Below, piece after piece: positions 53,248 through 63,300 of a stretch of DNA of 64,000 nt; the stretch's first letter is position 1, and each line of letters opens with the position of its first letter. The notes beneath the pieces are model-generated. The model was not told the origin of the DNA, did not search any database, and saw only the letters and a program-made list of their open reading frames with translations. The position numbers and the translations under genes were made by a program. The stretch comes from Peptoniphilus genitalis (GTDB lineage: Bacteria > Bacillota > Clostridia > Tissierellales > Peptoniphilaceae). The DNA is taken from contig NZ_CP097885.1 of NCBI RefSeq assembly GCF_023614525.1, positions 186,001 to 250,000 on the forward strand, given 5' to 3'.

Positions 53248-53919
53248 TTAAATATCCCCTCGGTCTTCTAAGAATAAAATAAAGAAGGAAATTGTTAAAA
53301 GGCCTGCTGCTATTAAGATGGACTTAAAGCCCAATCTATTTGATGTTAAGTAGCCAAGGGCTGCTCCCATTCCAAAGACAAATATAACTGCGTAATACTT
53401 CTTAGCATTTTCCAAATATACATCTTGTCTTGTGATGTGATACTTGGAAAGATTTTCTGTCGCTGATCTTAAGTTTCCAATGCACATTGTTGTTGCAAAG
53501 CTAAGTCCGTAAATTTTTTTAAAGGAATAGACTTGCATGGCACAAGAAAAAGATAGTAATGCGTTAGCTAAATTATTTAAGTTCTCTGGGATCATAGCAA
53601 CCACAATCATAATTATAATTTCAAAACCAATTATATATTGTCGCCAGTGGAGGACTCTTTTTTCTATTGCATCTTCAAAACGAACTGCAACGTAAACACC
53701 AAGCACAAAGGATAAAACTGGGATTAAGTAAGCTATGGATTCTTTAAAATTTAAGTCCACTATGTTTTTAAAGAGGAGAACTATATTCCCTGTCTGTGCG
53801 TTGGCGAAGACCTTACCTCTCATTAGATAGGAATATGCATCTTGAAAGCCTCCTGCCAAAGTTATAAATATTAATACTAAAAAAGTTTCGTGCAAGTTTT
53901 CATAAGATTTTAATTTCAT
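53248..53919 (-). CDS. DUF1275 (YoaK-like) membrane protein
   Basis: About 223 residues, six predicted helices. The N-terminal FLVLIFITLAGGFQDAYSYLMRGKVFANAQTGNIVLLF is the DUF1275 hallmark, with AMQVYSFKKIYGLSFATTMCIGNLRSATENL in the centre. The frame is open to 53964, but GGTGG six bases before ATG 53919-53917 marks the start (MKLKSYENL). Function unknown; monocistronic between two terminators. Confidence 0.88.
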   Translation of the reverse strand: MKLKSYENLHETFLVLIFITLAGGFQDAYSYLMRGKVFANAQTGNIVLLFKNIVDLNFKESIAYLIPVLSFVLGVYVAVRFEDAIEKRVLHWRQYIIGFEIIIMIVVAMIPENLNNLANALLSFSCAMQVYSFKKIYGLSFATTMCIGNLRSATENLSKYHITRQDVYLENAKKYYAVIFVFGMGAALGYLTSNRLGFKSILIAAGLLTISFFILFLEDRGDI

Positions 53920-53965
53920 ATTAACCACCAACATATAGTCTAATACAAAAATAAATTTCTGCAAT

Positions 53966-53994
53966 AAAAAAAAGAAGTCAGTTCCCTGACTCCT
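53966..53994 (-). terminator. Terminator of the cell-wall polysaccharide cluster
   Basis: GAGTCAG/CTGACTTC-type hairpin with GGAA loop followed on the minus strand by eight T, about 25 nt after the csaB stop. Confidence 0.85.
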
Positions 53995-54016
53995 AATTTA
54001 AAAAAGTTTTTTACTT

Positions 54017-55126
54017 TTATCTTATAAGTTTTTCTTCACCTAACAAGTCCAAGGCTATCTCCACGTTTCTCTTTGATTCTTGTTTCATCTCTTCTGTCCT
54101 TTGACTTAAAACTTTTCTTCTTTCTTCTAAGTTTTCAAGAGCTAATTTTGTTTTGTCAAAAAGTTCTTCTGGAGTGAAGTTCTCTACGTCAACTGCTTCT
54201 TCGATGCCAAGTTCTTTTACCATGGCTTCTACTTTTGGGTCGTAAATTATTCCCACCATTGGAAGGTCAACACTTGCTGCATAAACAAGTGAGTGAAGTC
54301 TCATGGCTGCAAGGAGTTTTAATTTTTTAAAAATCCCCATTAAGTCTCCTGCTGAGTAGGTATTTTCTATTAGCATGACACTGCCCTTATGACGGCATCT
54401 TTCAGCAACTTCACTTGAGTAGATGTTGTCTCTTGGATTGTGGAAGGGAACAAGTAGGATGTCGTAGCCAGCTTCTATGAGTTTATCAATTGTTACTGCA
54501 AACTTGTCTTTTATCTCGTCAATATTTTTCTGATCCCTTATACAAAAACCTATAGTCTTGTCTGTAATCTTAATCTTTTCACTTTTTAAGATTTCTTCAA
54601 CCCTATCTTCTCCTGCTGCTTCAAGGGTAAAGACTGGGTCAGCTGTTACTTCTATATTTTCGTTTGTAACTCCCAAGTCTCTCACAAACTTATAGGACAA
54701 GTCGTCTCTTAGGGTAATGTAGTTTACCTTGTTGAGGACCCACCTTGTCAATATCCTATTTGATTTCTTATCTATTGGCCCTATACCATTGGCATAGATG
54801 TAAACTTTCTTTCTTAGGAATTTCGCCAAGATAATAACAGAAAGGTAGTAGATAATAGACCTCGTGGAAGTGATGTCTTGTAAAAGAGATCCACCACCTG
54901 ACAAGAGCAAGTCAGCATCTTTTAAAGCTCTGCGAACTTCACTAAAAGAAAATCTATTTACTGCTCCTATTTCATAAACCTGTCTCGTCTTCTCAGGATT
55001 GTTTGAGAGTGCTGTCATCTCTAAATCAATATTTAATTTTTTAAAATCATCCACCATAGCTTTTAAGATGGCATCATCGCCAGAATTATCAAAGCCAAAG
55101 TATCCTGATACTACAATTTTTTTCAT
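54017..55126 (-). CDS. csaB: Polysaccharide pyruvyl transferase CsaB
   Basis: A 369-residue enzyme adding ketal-linked pyruvate to the secondary cell-wall polymer, the ligand of SLH domains. Diagnostic parts: KIVVSGYFGFDNSGDDAILKAM, LLLSGGGSLLQDITSTRS, YANGIGPIDKKSNR, and MRLHSLVYAASVDLPMVGIIYDPKVEAM. An SLH protein is at 5.2-6.1 kb. Last gene of the cluster, 4 nt after the GT4 gene. Confidence 0.92.
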   Translation of the reverse strand: MKKIVVSGYFGFDNSGDDAILKAMVDDFKKLNIDLEMTALSNNPEKTRQVYEIGAVNRFSFSEVRRALKDADLLLSGGGSLLQDITSTRSIIYYLSVIILAKFLRKKVYIYANGIGPIDKKSNRILTRWVLNKVNYITLRDDLSYKFVRDLGVTNENIEVTADPVFTLEAAGEDRVEEILKSEKIKITDKTIGFCIRDQKNIDEIKDKFAVTIDKLIEAGYDILLVPFHNPRDNIYSSEVAERCRHKGSVMLIENTYSAGDLMGIFKKLKLLAAMRLHSLVYAASVDLPMVGIIYDPKVEAMVKELGIEEAVDVENFTPEELFDKTKLALENLEERRKVLSQRTEEMKQESKRNVEIALDLLGEEKLIR

Positions 55127-55130
55127 AAGA

Positions 55131-56279
55131 TCACTCTGTTTTATTATTTTCTTGGGGATTTGTCTTCTTTAAAATATCCTTGTAAATCTCAAATTGTTTT
55201 TCTCCCATGGCATTGTGTGAATAGTCTGATTTCACAAAATTATTTAGGTTTTCACCAAGATCTTCTAAAAGTTTTCTATCATTATAGATTTTTAAAATGC
55301 TTTCAGATAGTTTTTTTGAATCTCCAACTTCAAATAAAAATCCTGTCTTTTCATCGATGACAATTTTTGGTATTCCCCCAACTCTTGTTGCAATGGTTGG
55401 AACTTTTAAAAGAGCTGCCTCTAAGATTACATAAGGGAAGGATTCTGAAATACTTGTAAGGACATTTACGTCCATGGCATTGAAGAGGCTATACTTATCC
55501 TTTACAAAGCCAAGCATGTGGACCTTGTCCTCTATTCCATATTCCCTTAAGAGTTCTTCAATCCTTGTTTTTTCTGGTCCACCACCAGCTATTAAGAAGA
55601 TTATGTCTGTATTCTTATCTAGGATTTCCTTGCAGGCTCTTACAAAAGTTTCATGATCTTTAACCTTGTCAAGTCTAGCAACTATTCCTACAACTAGCTC
55701 GCCATTGTAATTTATTTTGTATTTTTCAAAAAAGCTTGCCTTTGGAAGGTAGTCGATTTTTTCTTCAGTGTCAATCCCGTTGTAGAGAACATAAATATTT
55801 CTTCTTTTAAATCCTCTCTTTATAAGCATCCTCTTAAAGGTATCACTTACACAGATGTAGTAATCAAACTTTTTTAAGGCAAGCTTGTTAAGGCTTGTAA
55901 AAATTAAGTTTTTATAAAAGCTGTCCTTGAAGTCCAACTTGTAGTCTGAATGGATAGTAGTTAACATTGGTATGTCAATTTTATTTTTGAGAAACATACA
56001 AATAAAATTGGCACGAGCACCATGAGCATGGACTAAATCATAATTTTCATTTATGATTAGGTCTCTTATTTTTGAAACAACAGAAAGGTCTGATCTTTTT
56101 TCTTGGTAAAAGACTTCTATGTCAATTCCTCTTTCCACTGCCTCATCATAAAATTCAGTTTTTGTAAAGCAGATGATTTTGGCATCTACCTTGCCCTCAA
56201 GTCCCTTCATCAAGTTAAAGATATGGGTCTTGGCACCACCATTATCTCCACCAGATATTAAATGGAGAACCTTAATCAT
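55131..56279 (-). CDS. Glycosyltransferase family 4
   Basis: A 382-residue GT-B enzyme: N-terminal LHLISGGDNGGAKTHIFNLMKGL, interdomain GIVARLDKVKDHETFVRA and C-terminal nucleotide-sugar site TSISESFPYVILEAALLKVPTIATRVGGIPKIV with the E-x7-E motif. Cytoplasmic face; donor and acceptor unknown. Coupled to csaB, so probably acts on the same wall polymer. Confidence 0.9.
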   Translation of the reverse strand: MIKVLHLISGGDNGGAKTHIFNLMKGLEGKVDAKIICFTKTEFYDEAVERGIDIEVFYQEKRSDLSVVSKIRDLIINENYDLVHAHGARANFICMFLKNKIDIPMLTTIHSDYKLDFKDSFYKNLIFTSLNKLALKKFDYYICVSDTFKRMLIKRGFKRRNIYVLYNGIDTEEKIDYLPKASFFEKYKINYNGELVVGIVARLDKVKDHETFVRACKEILDKNTDIIFLIAGGGPEKTRIEELLREYGIEDKVHMLGFVKDKYSLFNAMDVNVLTSISESFPYVILEAALLKVPTIATRVGGIPKIVIDEKTGFLFEVGDSKKLSESILKIYNDRKLLEDLGENLNNFVKSDYSHNAMGEKQFEIYKDILKKTNPQENNKTE

Positions 56280-56417
56280 TGTTCTTCCCCCTTTTTATAA
56301 AGAGTTCTATCTTACTTTTATTATTGTTCAAATTATTTCCTTTCTTCATCCTGCATTTTATATAAATATGATATAAGGTTAAATAGCTGGCTTACAACTA
56401 CTTAACCCTACAAAAAA

Positions 56418-57782
56418 TTAATTTTCTATATTTAATGAAGCTTTTAAAATTGCAAGATTTATAAAGAATAAGCTCACAATTCTAAGGTAAAACCATGTAT
56501 AATCTGCGAAACTCATTACCATAAATCCACATATTGCCGCTATGCCTCCATATTGAACAAGGCTAATAGCAGGATTTTTTTCTCTAAATTCTTTAAAACT
56601 AATTAAGATTTTTGAAAATAACTTAATAATATGTCCTATTAGGAAGAAGAGTCCAAAGGCTCCAATTTCTATCAAGAGTTGAAGATAGAGGTTATGACAG
56701 TGAGCAACCTTAGTTAGTTGTGGTGCCTTGTAGTTCTCAAAGGCAGCCTGGAAGACTTCATTGCCCAGTCCTACCCCGCCTAGCTTTGCAAAATTCTTCT
56801 TCATAATATTTGCACTTTCATAAATATACTTTCTATAGTTAATGGAAGAGTCACTCTTATTAAAGATTGACATAAGCCTTATTTGTATATTTCCTGGCAA
56901 GAAGAAAAATAAAATCAAGCCAAGCATAAAAAATACAGGCAATAGCCTTGGATTGTAAAGCAAGGTGAATACAAAAACACAAATGGCAAAGGATGCCCAA
57001 GCAGACCTTGATCCAGTTGTCAAAAGGACAAACATGGAAATTAAAATTGTAAGGGCTGAAAGAATTTTTATATACTTGTTTTCATTTTTTAAAAAGTTAG
57101 CAACTATTAGAGGCACTGTCAAAAGATAGTATTCTCCTAAGACATTTGGGTTTCCCATAGTTGAATAAATTCTTCCACTTAGTTCTTGGCTTATGGAGGT
57201 ATCTGTTTGTGAAAGGTCGACAGAAACTCCAATTACAAATTTTTGTAGGAGTCCAAAAAAGCTTACAAGTAGAGTGGCCACAGTTAGGGCAGTCAATATT
57301 TGAAATAAATCCTTGCGAGTCCTAATGTTATTAATAAAAATTGCATAAAATAAAAATATTGAAAAATAATTTACTGTATACTTAAGACTTAATCTTGGAT
57401 AAATTGAAAAGACTGTAGAAAGACCTATTGTAAGTATAAATAAAACTAAGAAGTCATCAAAGGCAAGTCTTTTTTTATCATCCTTTCTATATAAATTTAA
57501 GATCCACAAGATAAAAACTATTAGGTATAAGTAAAGGTTGGACCACAAGTTAAAGGGAACTATACTTATAAATATAAGACTAAGGGCAATTATTATATTT
57601 ATGTGCCCTGATAGGCTCTCTAAAAGTCCAAATAAAAAACTTTTTTCCTTTAAAAAATCTAAGATTTTAACAAAAATATTTTCAAAGAATAAGCGAATTC
57701 TAAGTAGAAGCTTTCTTATTAGAGACTCGTCCCAGGCATTGTAATCTAAATTAAATCTAAGCAAGTCAAAAAATTTTGTCAT
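56418..57782 (-). CDS. O-antigen ligase/polymerase-like membrane protein
   Basis: About 454 residues with 10 or more membrane helices and the Wzy_C-type outside loop. Characteristic segments are YSTMGNPNVLGEYYLLTVPLIV, LTTGSRSAWASFAICVF and VAHCHNLYLQLLIEIGAFGLFFL. Probably polymerises or transfers the polysaccharide outside the membrane. ATG 57782 lies just after the stop of the upstream DUF4330 gene with GGTGAG as RBS; the longer frame to 57794 uses a TTG and is less likely. Confidence 0.85.
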   Translation of the reverse strand: MTKFFDLLRFNLDYNAWDESLIRKLLLRIRLFFENIFVKILDFLKEKSFLFGLLESLSGHINIIIALSLIFISIVPFNLWSNLYLYLIVFILWILNLYRKDDKKRLAFDDFLVLFILTIGLSTVFSIYPRLSLKYTVNYFSIFLFYAIFINNIRTRKDLFQILTALTVATLLVSFFGLLQKFVIGVSVDLSQTDTSISQELSGRIYSTMGNPNVLGEYYLLTVPLIVANFLKNENKYIKILSALTILISMFVLLTTGSRSAWASFAICVFVFTLLYNPRLLPVFFMLGLILFFFLPGNIQIRLMSIFNKSDSSINYRKYIYESANIMKKNFAKLGGVGLGNEVFQAAFENYKAPQLTKVAHCHNLYLQLLIEIGAFGLFFLIGHIIKLFSKILISFKEFREKNPAISLVQYGGIAAICGFMVMSFADYTWFYLRIVSLFFINLAILKASLNIEN

Positions 57783-57783
57783 T

Positions 57784-58260
57784 TTACTCACCAAGATACT
57801 TTATGCCAGATATCCTTACGTTAAAAAGCTTTACTAATCCAGCTCCAAAGGTATTAGTTTGTCCTGTAAAATAATTTGTTTGTCCTATTAGGATTCCCTT
57901 ATCAGTTTTCTTGCCATTGGCTTCAATAGTTATAATGGCTCTCTTGTAAAGATGATCGTCAAATTTAAGAACCTTCCCTTCAAAGCTAAAGTCCCTAGAA
58001 TCAATTTCACTTACTTCAATATTTTTTACCTTTCCAATAGGATTATTTGCCATAACATCCTTAACTGGGTCCCCAACCTTTAAGTGGTCAATTATTTCAC
58101 TTTCAATAAAGGGAACCGCCATAGTTATCTCTGCCTTTTCATCATTTTGTAGGACTTGGCTACGTCCATCTGCTAGGTTCATCCTATTAACAAAAAGAAT
58201 TCCAGCCCCAATGCAGGCAAGTATTATAAATAAATCTATAAATTTAAATTTTAATTTCAT
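57784..58260 (-). CDS. DUF4330 family protein (copy 2)
   Basis: A 158-residue protein with one N-terminal membrane anchor (FKFIDLFIILACIGAGILFVN) and an outside beta domain (IDHLKVGDPVKDVMANNPIGKVKNIEVSE). The DUF4330 family is associated with cell-surface polysaccharide loci; role unknown. It is homologous in plan to the next upstream gene, overlapping it by 4 nt, so the pair arose by tandem duplication. Confidence 0.8.
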   Translation of the reverse strand: MKLKFKFIDLFIILACIGAGILFVNRMNLADGRSQVLQNDEKAEITMAVPFIESEIIDHLKVGDPVKDVMANNPIGKVKNIEVSEIDSRDFSFEGKVLKFDDHLYKRAIITIEANGKKTDKGILIGQTNYFTGQTNTFGAGLVKLFNVRISGIKYLGE

Positions 58261-58724
58261 TTATTCACCTCAAGGTTCTTAATCTTTGCATAAATTTGTA
58301 AATCGCCAATAGTAAGTGTTAATTCATCACCAAGAAGATAGTTAAATCCATCTATATAAATACCATCATCCTTGATATTAGCCTTAGAATTTACTAAAAA
58401 TCTCATTGAAATAAAGGCAGAATCCTTTTCTCTACCATTTTCTATTCCAGTGTATTCAGACATGGGGTTGTCTATTGCTTCTTTTACTTGAATATCTTTT
58501 ACAACTCCAATTTCAGTGTTTCTTCTCTTGTCAATAACCTTGTCACCAATCTTTGGCACGTCCTTGTTAAAGACCTCAGTTTCATCTGCTTCTATGGCCA
58601 AGACTACTTTTGTGTCAGCCACATCTATATCTTTAGAAGATTTTTGTTTGAATACAATTACTAAAAAAATTGCTAACAAAATTACAAAAATAATATCTAA
58701 AATTTTAATTTTTCCTGCTTTCAC
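58257..58724 (-). CDS. DUF4330 family protein (copy 1)
   Basis: A 155-residue protein with the same plan as copy 2: N-terminal membrane helix (IKILDIIFVILLAIFLVIVF) and outside domain (FNKDVPKIGDKVIDKRRNTEIGVVKDIQVKE). The shared core is (K)xGDxVxDxxxNxxIGxVKxI. Overlaps the upstream GT4 gene by 20 nt. Confidence 0.8.
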   Translation of the reverse strand: MKAGKIKILDIIFVILLAIFLVIVFKQKSSKDIDVADTKVVLAIEADETEVFNKDVPKIGDKVIDKRRNTEIGVVKDIQVKEAIDNPMSEYTGIENGREKDSAFISMRFLVNSKANIKDDGIYIDGFNYLLGDELTLTIGDLQIYAKIKNLEVNK

Positions 58725-59790
58725 TTATTACTCCTTCATATAAACTTTCTATGTTTTTAATAACTTGTCTTTGATTTAGGTCTTTATCCAAAATTTTTTT
58801 GGCATTGACCTTAAGACTATTTGCAAGATCATCCTTTGTTAAAATCTCAAGGGCTTTTTCTTTAAATTCTTCAAGATTACCATATTGAAAAGTCTTGGCA
58901 GATCCATTTTCTTCATTAAAATAATCTCTTGCTCCACAATTACTTGTTATAAGTAGAGGAGCCCCACAATATCCTGCCTCAACAATAGATAGACCAAAAG
59001 CCTCTTCCTTAGAGTGATTGACATATAGGTCAGCTGCAGCTAAATAATCAAAGGGTCTCGACCTGTAACCAACAATCTCAATTTTATCCTGGAGCTTGTA
59101 GTTATGAATTTTCTTTTTCATCTGATCTTCAAGGTCTCCATAACCAATTATCAATGCCCTTACATTATCAATTTCTTTAAATAATTCATTGAGTCCATCA
59201 ATAAAAAAAAGAATTCCCTTTTCTTCAGAAAATCTTCCAAGAGAAAGTATCCACTTTTCATCTTTTTCCTTCTTAAGAGGCTCAACTTGATTGATCAGTG
59301 GGATTGGTGGTGGAAGGACTAGGATTTTATCTTCCTTAGCACCTTCTTCTATTAGTCTTTCCTTTACGAGAGAAGAAACTCCAATAATTTTTTCATTCTT
59401 TGTGAAAAATATTTTATTTAAGAAGACAGATTTTTTTGAAATCTGTGATACCATGTGCCTTGTATTTATCACAGGGACCTTCATGCCAAGGATCTTGGAT
59501 AGAAAAGCAATTCCATTTTCTCTCATAAAATGTGTGTGAACAAGGTCTATGTCATTTCTCTTCACATAATTTTTTAAAAATTTTGATGCCCTTAAATCCA
59601 AGGGAGACTTCATAGGGCATTGGATAGTTTTTACTCCCAAGTCTTGGAAGTCTTTGACTCCACCTCCATCAATATTGTAAAGAAGCTGGTGGTCAAAGTC
59701 TGACCCAGTATTTATTAAATTTTTAATGTAGCTTTCGCTACCTCCCCTACCAACATAATTTAATAGGTGTAAAATTTTCATAATCATCAT
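58705..59790 (-). CDS. Glycosyltransferase family 4
   Basis: About 361 residues, first gene of the polysaccharide cluster. GT-B fold: LHLLNYVGRGGSESYIKNLI, WILSLGRFSEEKGILFFIDGL, and NHSKEEAFGLSIVEAGYCGAPLLITSNCGARDYF. Two start options, ATG 59790 or ATG 59781 (MKILHLLNYV); neither has a strong Shine-Dalgarno. Confidence 0.9.
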   Translation of the reverse strand: MMIMKILHLLNYVGRGGSESYIKNLINTGSDFDHQLLYNIDGGGVKDFQDLGVKTIQCPMKSPLDLRASKFLKNYVKRNDIDLVHTHFMRENGIAFLSKILGMKVPVINTRHMVSQISKKSVFLNKIFFTKNEKIIGVSSLVKERLIEEGAKEDKILVLPPPIPLINQVEPLKKEKDEKWILSLGRFSEEKGILFFIDGLNELFKEIDNVRALIIGYGDLEDQMKKKIHNYKLQDKIEIVGYRSRPFDYLAAADLYVNHSKEEAFGLSIVEAGYCGAPLLITSNCGARDYFNEENGSAKTFQYGNLEEFKEKALEILTKDDLANSLKVNAKKILDKDLNQRQVIKNIESLYEGVISESRKN

Positions 59791-59894
59791 CTTTCATTTG
59801 ATAAAAACTTAATCATTGAATAAAATCTAAATAATTATATCAATAGGAGATTTGCTTGTCAATTTAATGGCTAGAGGCCATTTCTAACCCTATG

Positions 59895-60128
59895 GGACTT
59901 TACAAAGTCTTACTACTTTTTAACTTTTATTACTTCATAAAGTCCTACTACTTTTTCATCCTTTGCGACTTTATAAATTTTTGTTGCTTTGTAAACTTTT
60001 ACGACTTTATAGATTTTTGAGACTTCATAAATTTTTACAAATCTATAAATATTGATTAGCTCATATTTTATTATGACCCTAAGGTCTTCTTCTCCTTTAT
60101 AAGTTTTTGTAAGCTTATATTTCTTAAT
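59895..60128 (-). repeat. Degenerate 18-bp tandem repeat array B (13 units)
   Basis: Thirteen 18-nt units in continuous register, for example GACTTTATAAATTTTTGT (59967-59984), GACTTTATAGATTTTTGA (60003-60020), GACTTCATAAATTTTTAC (60021-60038). On the minus strand a GTG-initiated frame of 77 codons (60146-59913) stays open through the array and reads hexapeptides such as [24 protein letters not shown]. No Shine-Dalgarno precedes it, so translation is doubtful. Same repeat family and same reading phase as array A at 21961-22176. It occupies much of the 600-bp gap between the GT4 gene and carB. Confidence 0.85.
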
Positions 60129-60211
60129 TAAATAATATAAATTCACAAATAAAATTTTATTACGTCCTCAAAGCTAGTTAATAAAAATATTTTTTAATTT
60201 ATAAAAAGTTC

Positions 60212-60240
60212 TTGCAATTGAATCTAAAAAGTGATTTAAT
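60212..60240 (+). promoter_or_regulatory. carB promoter
   Basis: TTGCAA (60212-60217), 17-bp spacer, TTTAAT (60235-60240), predicting a leader of about 145 nt before carB. Confidence 0.55.
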
Positions 60241-60263
60241 GTTAAAGATAAAAAAATAAAAAA

Positions 60264-60314
60264 TCAGTCCAAGGACTGACGTTAATCATGTCCTTGTGCA
60301 TGATTTTTTTTTGA
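60264..60314 (+). promoter_or_regulatory. Possible transcription attenuator in the carB leader
   Basis: A first hairpin TCAGTCC-AA-GGACTGA (60264-60279) is followed by a terminator-like hairpin AATCATG...CATGATT (60284-60305) with a T run. AAGGAC (60271-60276) can instead pair with GTCCTT (60290-60295), which would break both, the logic of an antiterminator. The position between promoter and carB suggests regulation by premature termination, perhaps by pyrimidine level. Confidence 0.5.
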
Positions 60315-60390
60315 GCAAATTTAATTACATAAATTTTTTTTGCCCATTTTTAAGAATGTTTGATCTTTTATTTGGAAAAAGGAGAAAAAA

Positions 60391-63300
60391 ATGCCAAGAG
60401 ATAATTCAATTAAGAAGACGCTAGTAATAGGATCTGGACCCATTGTCATAGGTCAGGCTGCTGAGTTTGACTACTCAGGTACACAAGCTTGCGAAACTCT
60501 AAAGAATAATGGAGTTGAAACTGTTCTTGTAAACTCAAATCCTGCTACTATTATGACAGACAAGGGTGTTGCCGATAAGATTTACATCGAACCAATTACC
60601 ATTTCCTTTATTGAAAAAATTATAAAAAAGGAAAGACCTGACTCATTAATAGCTGGTATGGGTGGACAAACTGGTCTTAACATGACCCTTGAACTAGACA
60701 AACGTGGAATTCTTGACAAGTATGGAATAAAAATTATTGGTACTGATATTGATGCCATAAAGAAGGGCGAAGACAGAGATATTTTTAGAAAGACAATGCA
60801 AGAGATTGGAGAACCGATTATTGAATCTGAAATTGCAACAAGCCTTGAAGAAGGTAAAGCACTTGCAAAGAAAATTGGTTACCCGCTTGTTGTTAGACCT
60901 GCCTACACTCTAGGAGGAACTGGAGGCGGCTTTGCTTACGACGAAGAAGAACTTGTTGAAGTTTTATCTCACGGTCTTAGCCTTAGCCCAGTAAATGAAT
61001 GTCTTCTTGAAAAATCTATTCGTGGCTGGATGGAAATTGAGTTTGAGGTAATAAGAGACTCTGCCGGCGAAAAAATTATTGTCTGCGATATGGAAAATGT
61101 AGACCCAGTTGGAGTTCACACAGGAGACTCCATAGTTGTTGCCCCTTGCCAAAGTCTTGATAAGGATGTTCTACAAAAGTTAAAGAATTCTGCCTTAAAT
61201 ATAGTAGAAAATGTAAATGTTGTTGGCGCTTGTAATGTCCAACTTGCTCTTAACCCTGAAACTCTTGATTATGCAGTCATAGAAATTAACCCAAGGGTTT
61301 CTCGTTCATCTGCTCTTGCATCAAAGGCAACAGGCTACCCAATAGCAAGAATTGCAACAAAGATTGCCCTTGGCTTAAATCTAAATGAAATCCAAAATGA
61401 AACTACTGGCGAAACAATAGAAACTTACGAACCTTCTTGTAACTATGTAGTTGTTAAAATTCCTAAATGGCCTTTCGACAAGTTCAAGTATGCCAATAGA
61501 AAGCTTGGCACAAAGATGATGGCAACTGGCGAAGTTATGTCAATTGGCTCATCCTTTGAAGAAGCCCTCTTAAAGGGTATAAGATCTCTTGAAATTTCCA
61601 AATTCTCTCTTGAATCAAAGTTTTCTGAAGAAAGGACTACTGAAGAATTAAAGAAGAGAATAAAATTCCCTGATGATGAAAGACTATTTGATGTTGCAGA
61701 AATCATTAGACGTGGTCTTTCTATTGAAATGATTCACGACATAACAGGCATTGACCTCTACTTCTTGGAAAAAATCGAAAATATTGTTCACGAAGAAGAA
61801 AATCTTAAGAAGTTAAGCCTTGACACAATGACTCCTGAAGAATTATCTAAGCTTAAGAAGCTAGGCTTCTCAGACAAGACTATTGCTTCTGCTCTTGGCG
61901 TAGATATTGATAAGGTAGTAGACCTTCGTATTAAGAACAAGATCCTTCCTAACTATAGAAGAGTAGACACATCTCCTTTTAGAAAAAACGGTGCCTACTA
62001 TTACTCAACTTATGAAAAGACAGACGAAAATATAATTTCTGACAAGAAAAAAATAATTGTAATAGGATCTGGCCCAATAAGAATTGGTCAAGGTATTGAG
62101 TTCGACTACTGCAGTGTTCACGCAATCAAGGCCTTAATCAAAATGGGAATCGAAACAATTACAATAAACAACAACCCAGAAACTGTTTCAACTGACTTCG
62201 ACACATCAGACAAGCTTTACTTTGAACCCCTTACAGAAGAAGAAGTTAAATCAATAATTGACACAGAAAAACCTATGGGAGTTATCCTAGCCTTTGGTGG
62301 TCAAACTGCAATTAAACTTGCAAAATATCTTCACGAACAAAAGGTAAATATCTTTGGAACAGACTTCGAAGACATTGACAGGGCTGAAGACAGAGAAAAG
62401 TTTGATGAAATGCTTGAAGAATTAAAGATCAACAGACCTAAGGGCCATGGAGTCTTTAATATAAAAGAGGGACTTGAAACTGCAAAGGAACTTGGCTACC
62501 CACTACTTGTTAGACCATCCTATGTACTTGGTGGTCAAGGTATGCAAATAACTTATGACGAAAACAGCCTTATGACTTACCTAAAGAGTGCCTTCGAAAG
62601 AGATGCAATTAACCCAGTCCTAATTGACAAGTACCTAGTAGGTCGTGAAATCGAAGTTGATGCAATTTCTGATGGCGAAGATGTATTAATACCAGGAATC
62701 ATGGAACACCTTGAAAGAGCTGGAGTCCACTCTGGCGACTCAATAACAATTTATCCAAGCATTAACATCTCCAGTGAAATCAAAGACAAGATTCTTGACT
62801 ACACAAAGAAAATTGCCAAAGCACTTCACGTTAAGGGCATGATTAACATCCAATTCATTGAATACAAAAATGACCTTTACATCATAGAAGTAAATCCTCG
62901 TGCATCAAGAACAGTTCCTTACATCTCAAAGGTTTCTGGAGTGCCAATAGTTGACCTTGCAACAAAGACAATGCTTGGCGAAAAGTTAAAAGACCTTGGT
63001 TATGGTACAGGAATTTACAAAGAACCAAAACTAATAGCTGTAAAGGTACCAGTATTCTCCATGTCAAAACTCAACAGGGTAGAAATTTCTCTTGGACCTG
63101 AAATGAAATCCACTGGCGAAGTTCTTGGAGTTGGAAAAGATATTGACGAAGCACTTTTCAAGGGCTTCTTGGCAGGAGGCTCTGCAATAGAGGACAAGGC
63201 CTCTCGTGTACTTGCAACTGTAAATGACAACGACAAGGAAGAATTCTTAGGAATCGCTAAGACAATGAATGAAATGGGCTACAAGATTGTGGCAACAAAG

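Noticed and set aside
56378-56407. Terminator or operator hairpin GGTTAAATAG/CTACTTAACC between two polysaccharide genes
   Set aside because: The stem contains a mismatch, the loop is 10 nt and the minus-strand tail is not a clear T run.
59913-60146. 77-codon minus-strand frame as an ordinary protein gene
   Set aside because: GTG start without Shine-Dalgarno, and composed entirely of the 18-bp repeat; reported as a repeat array instead.
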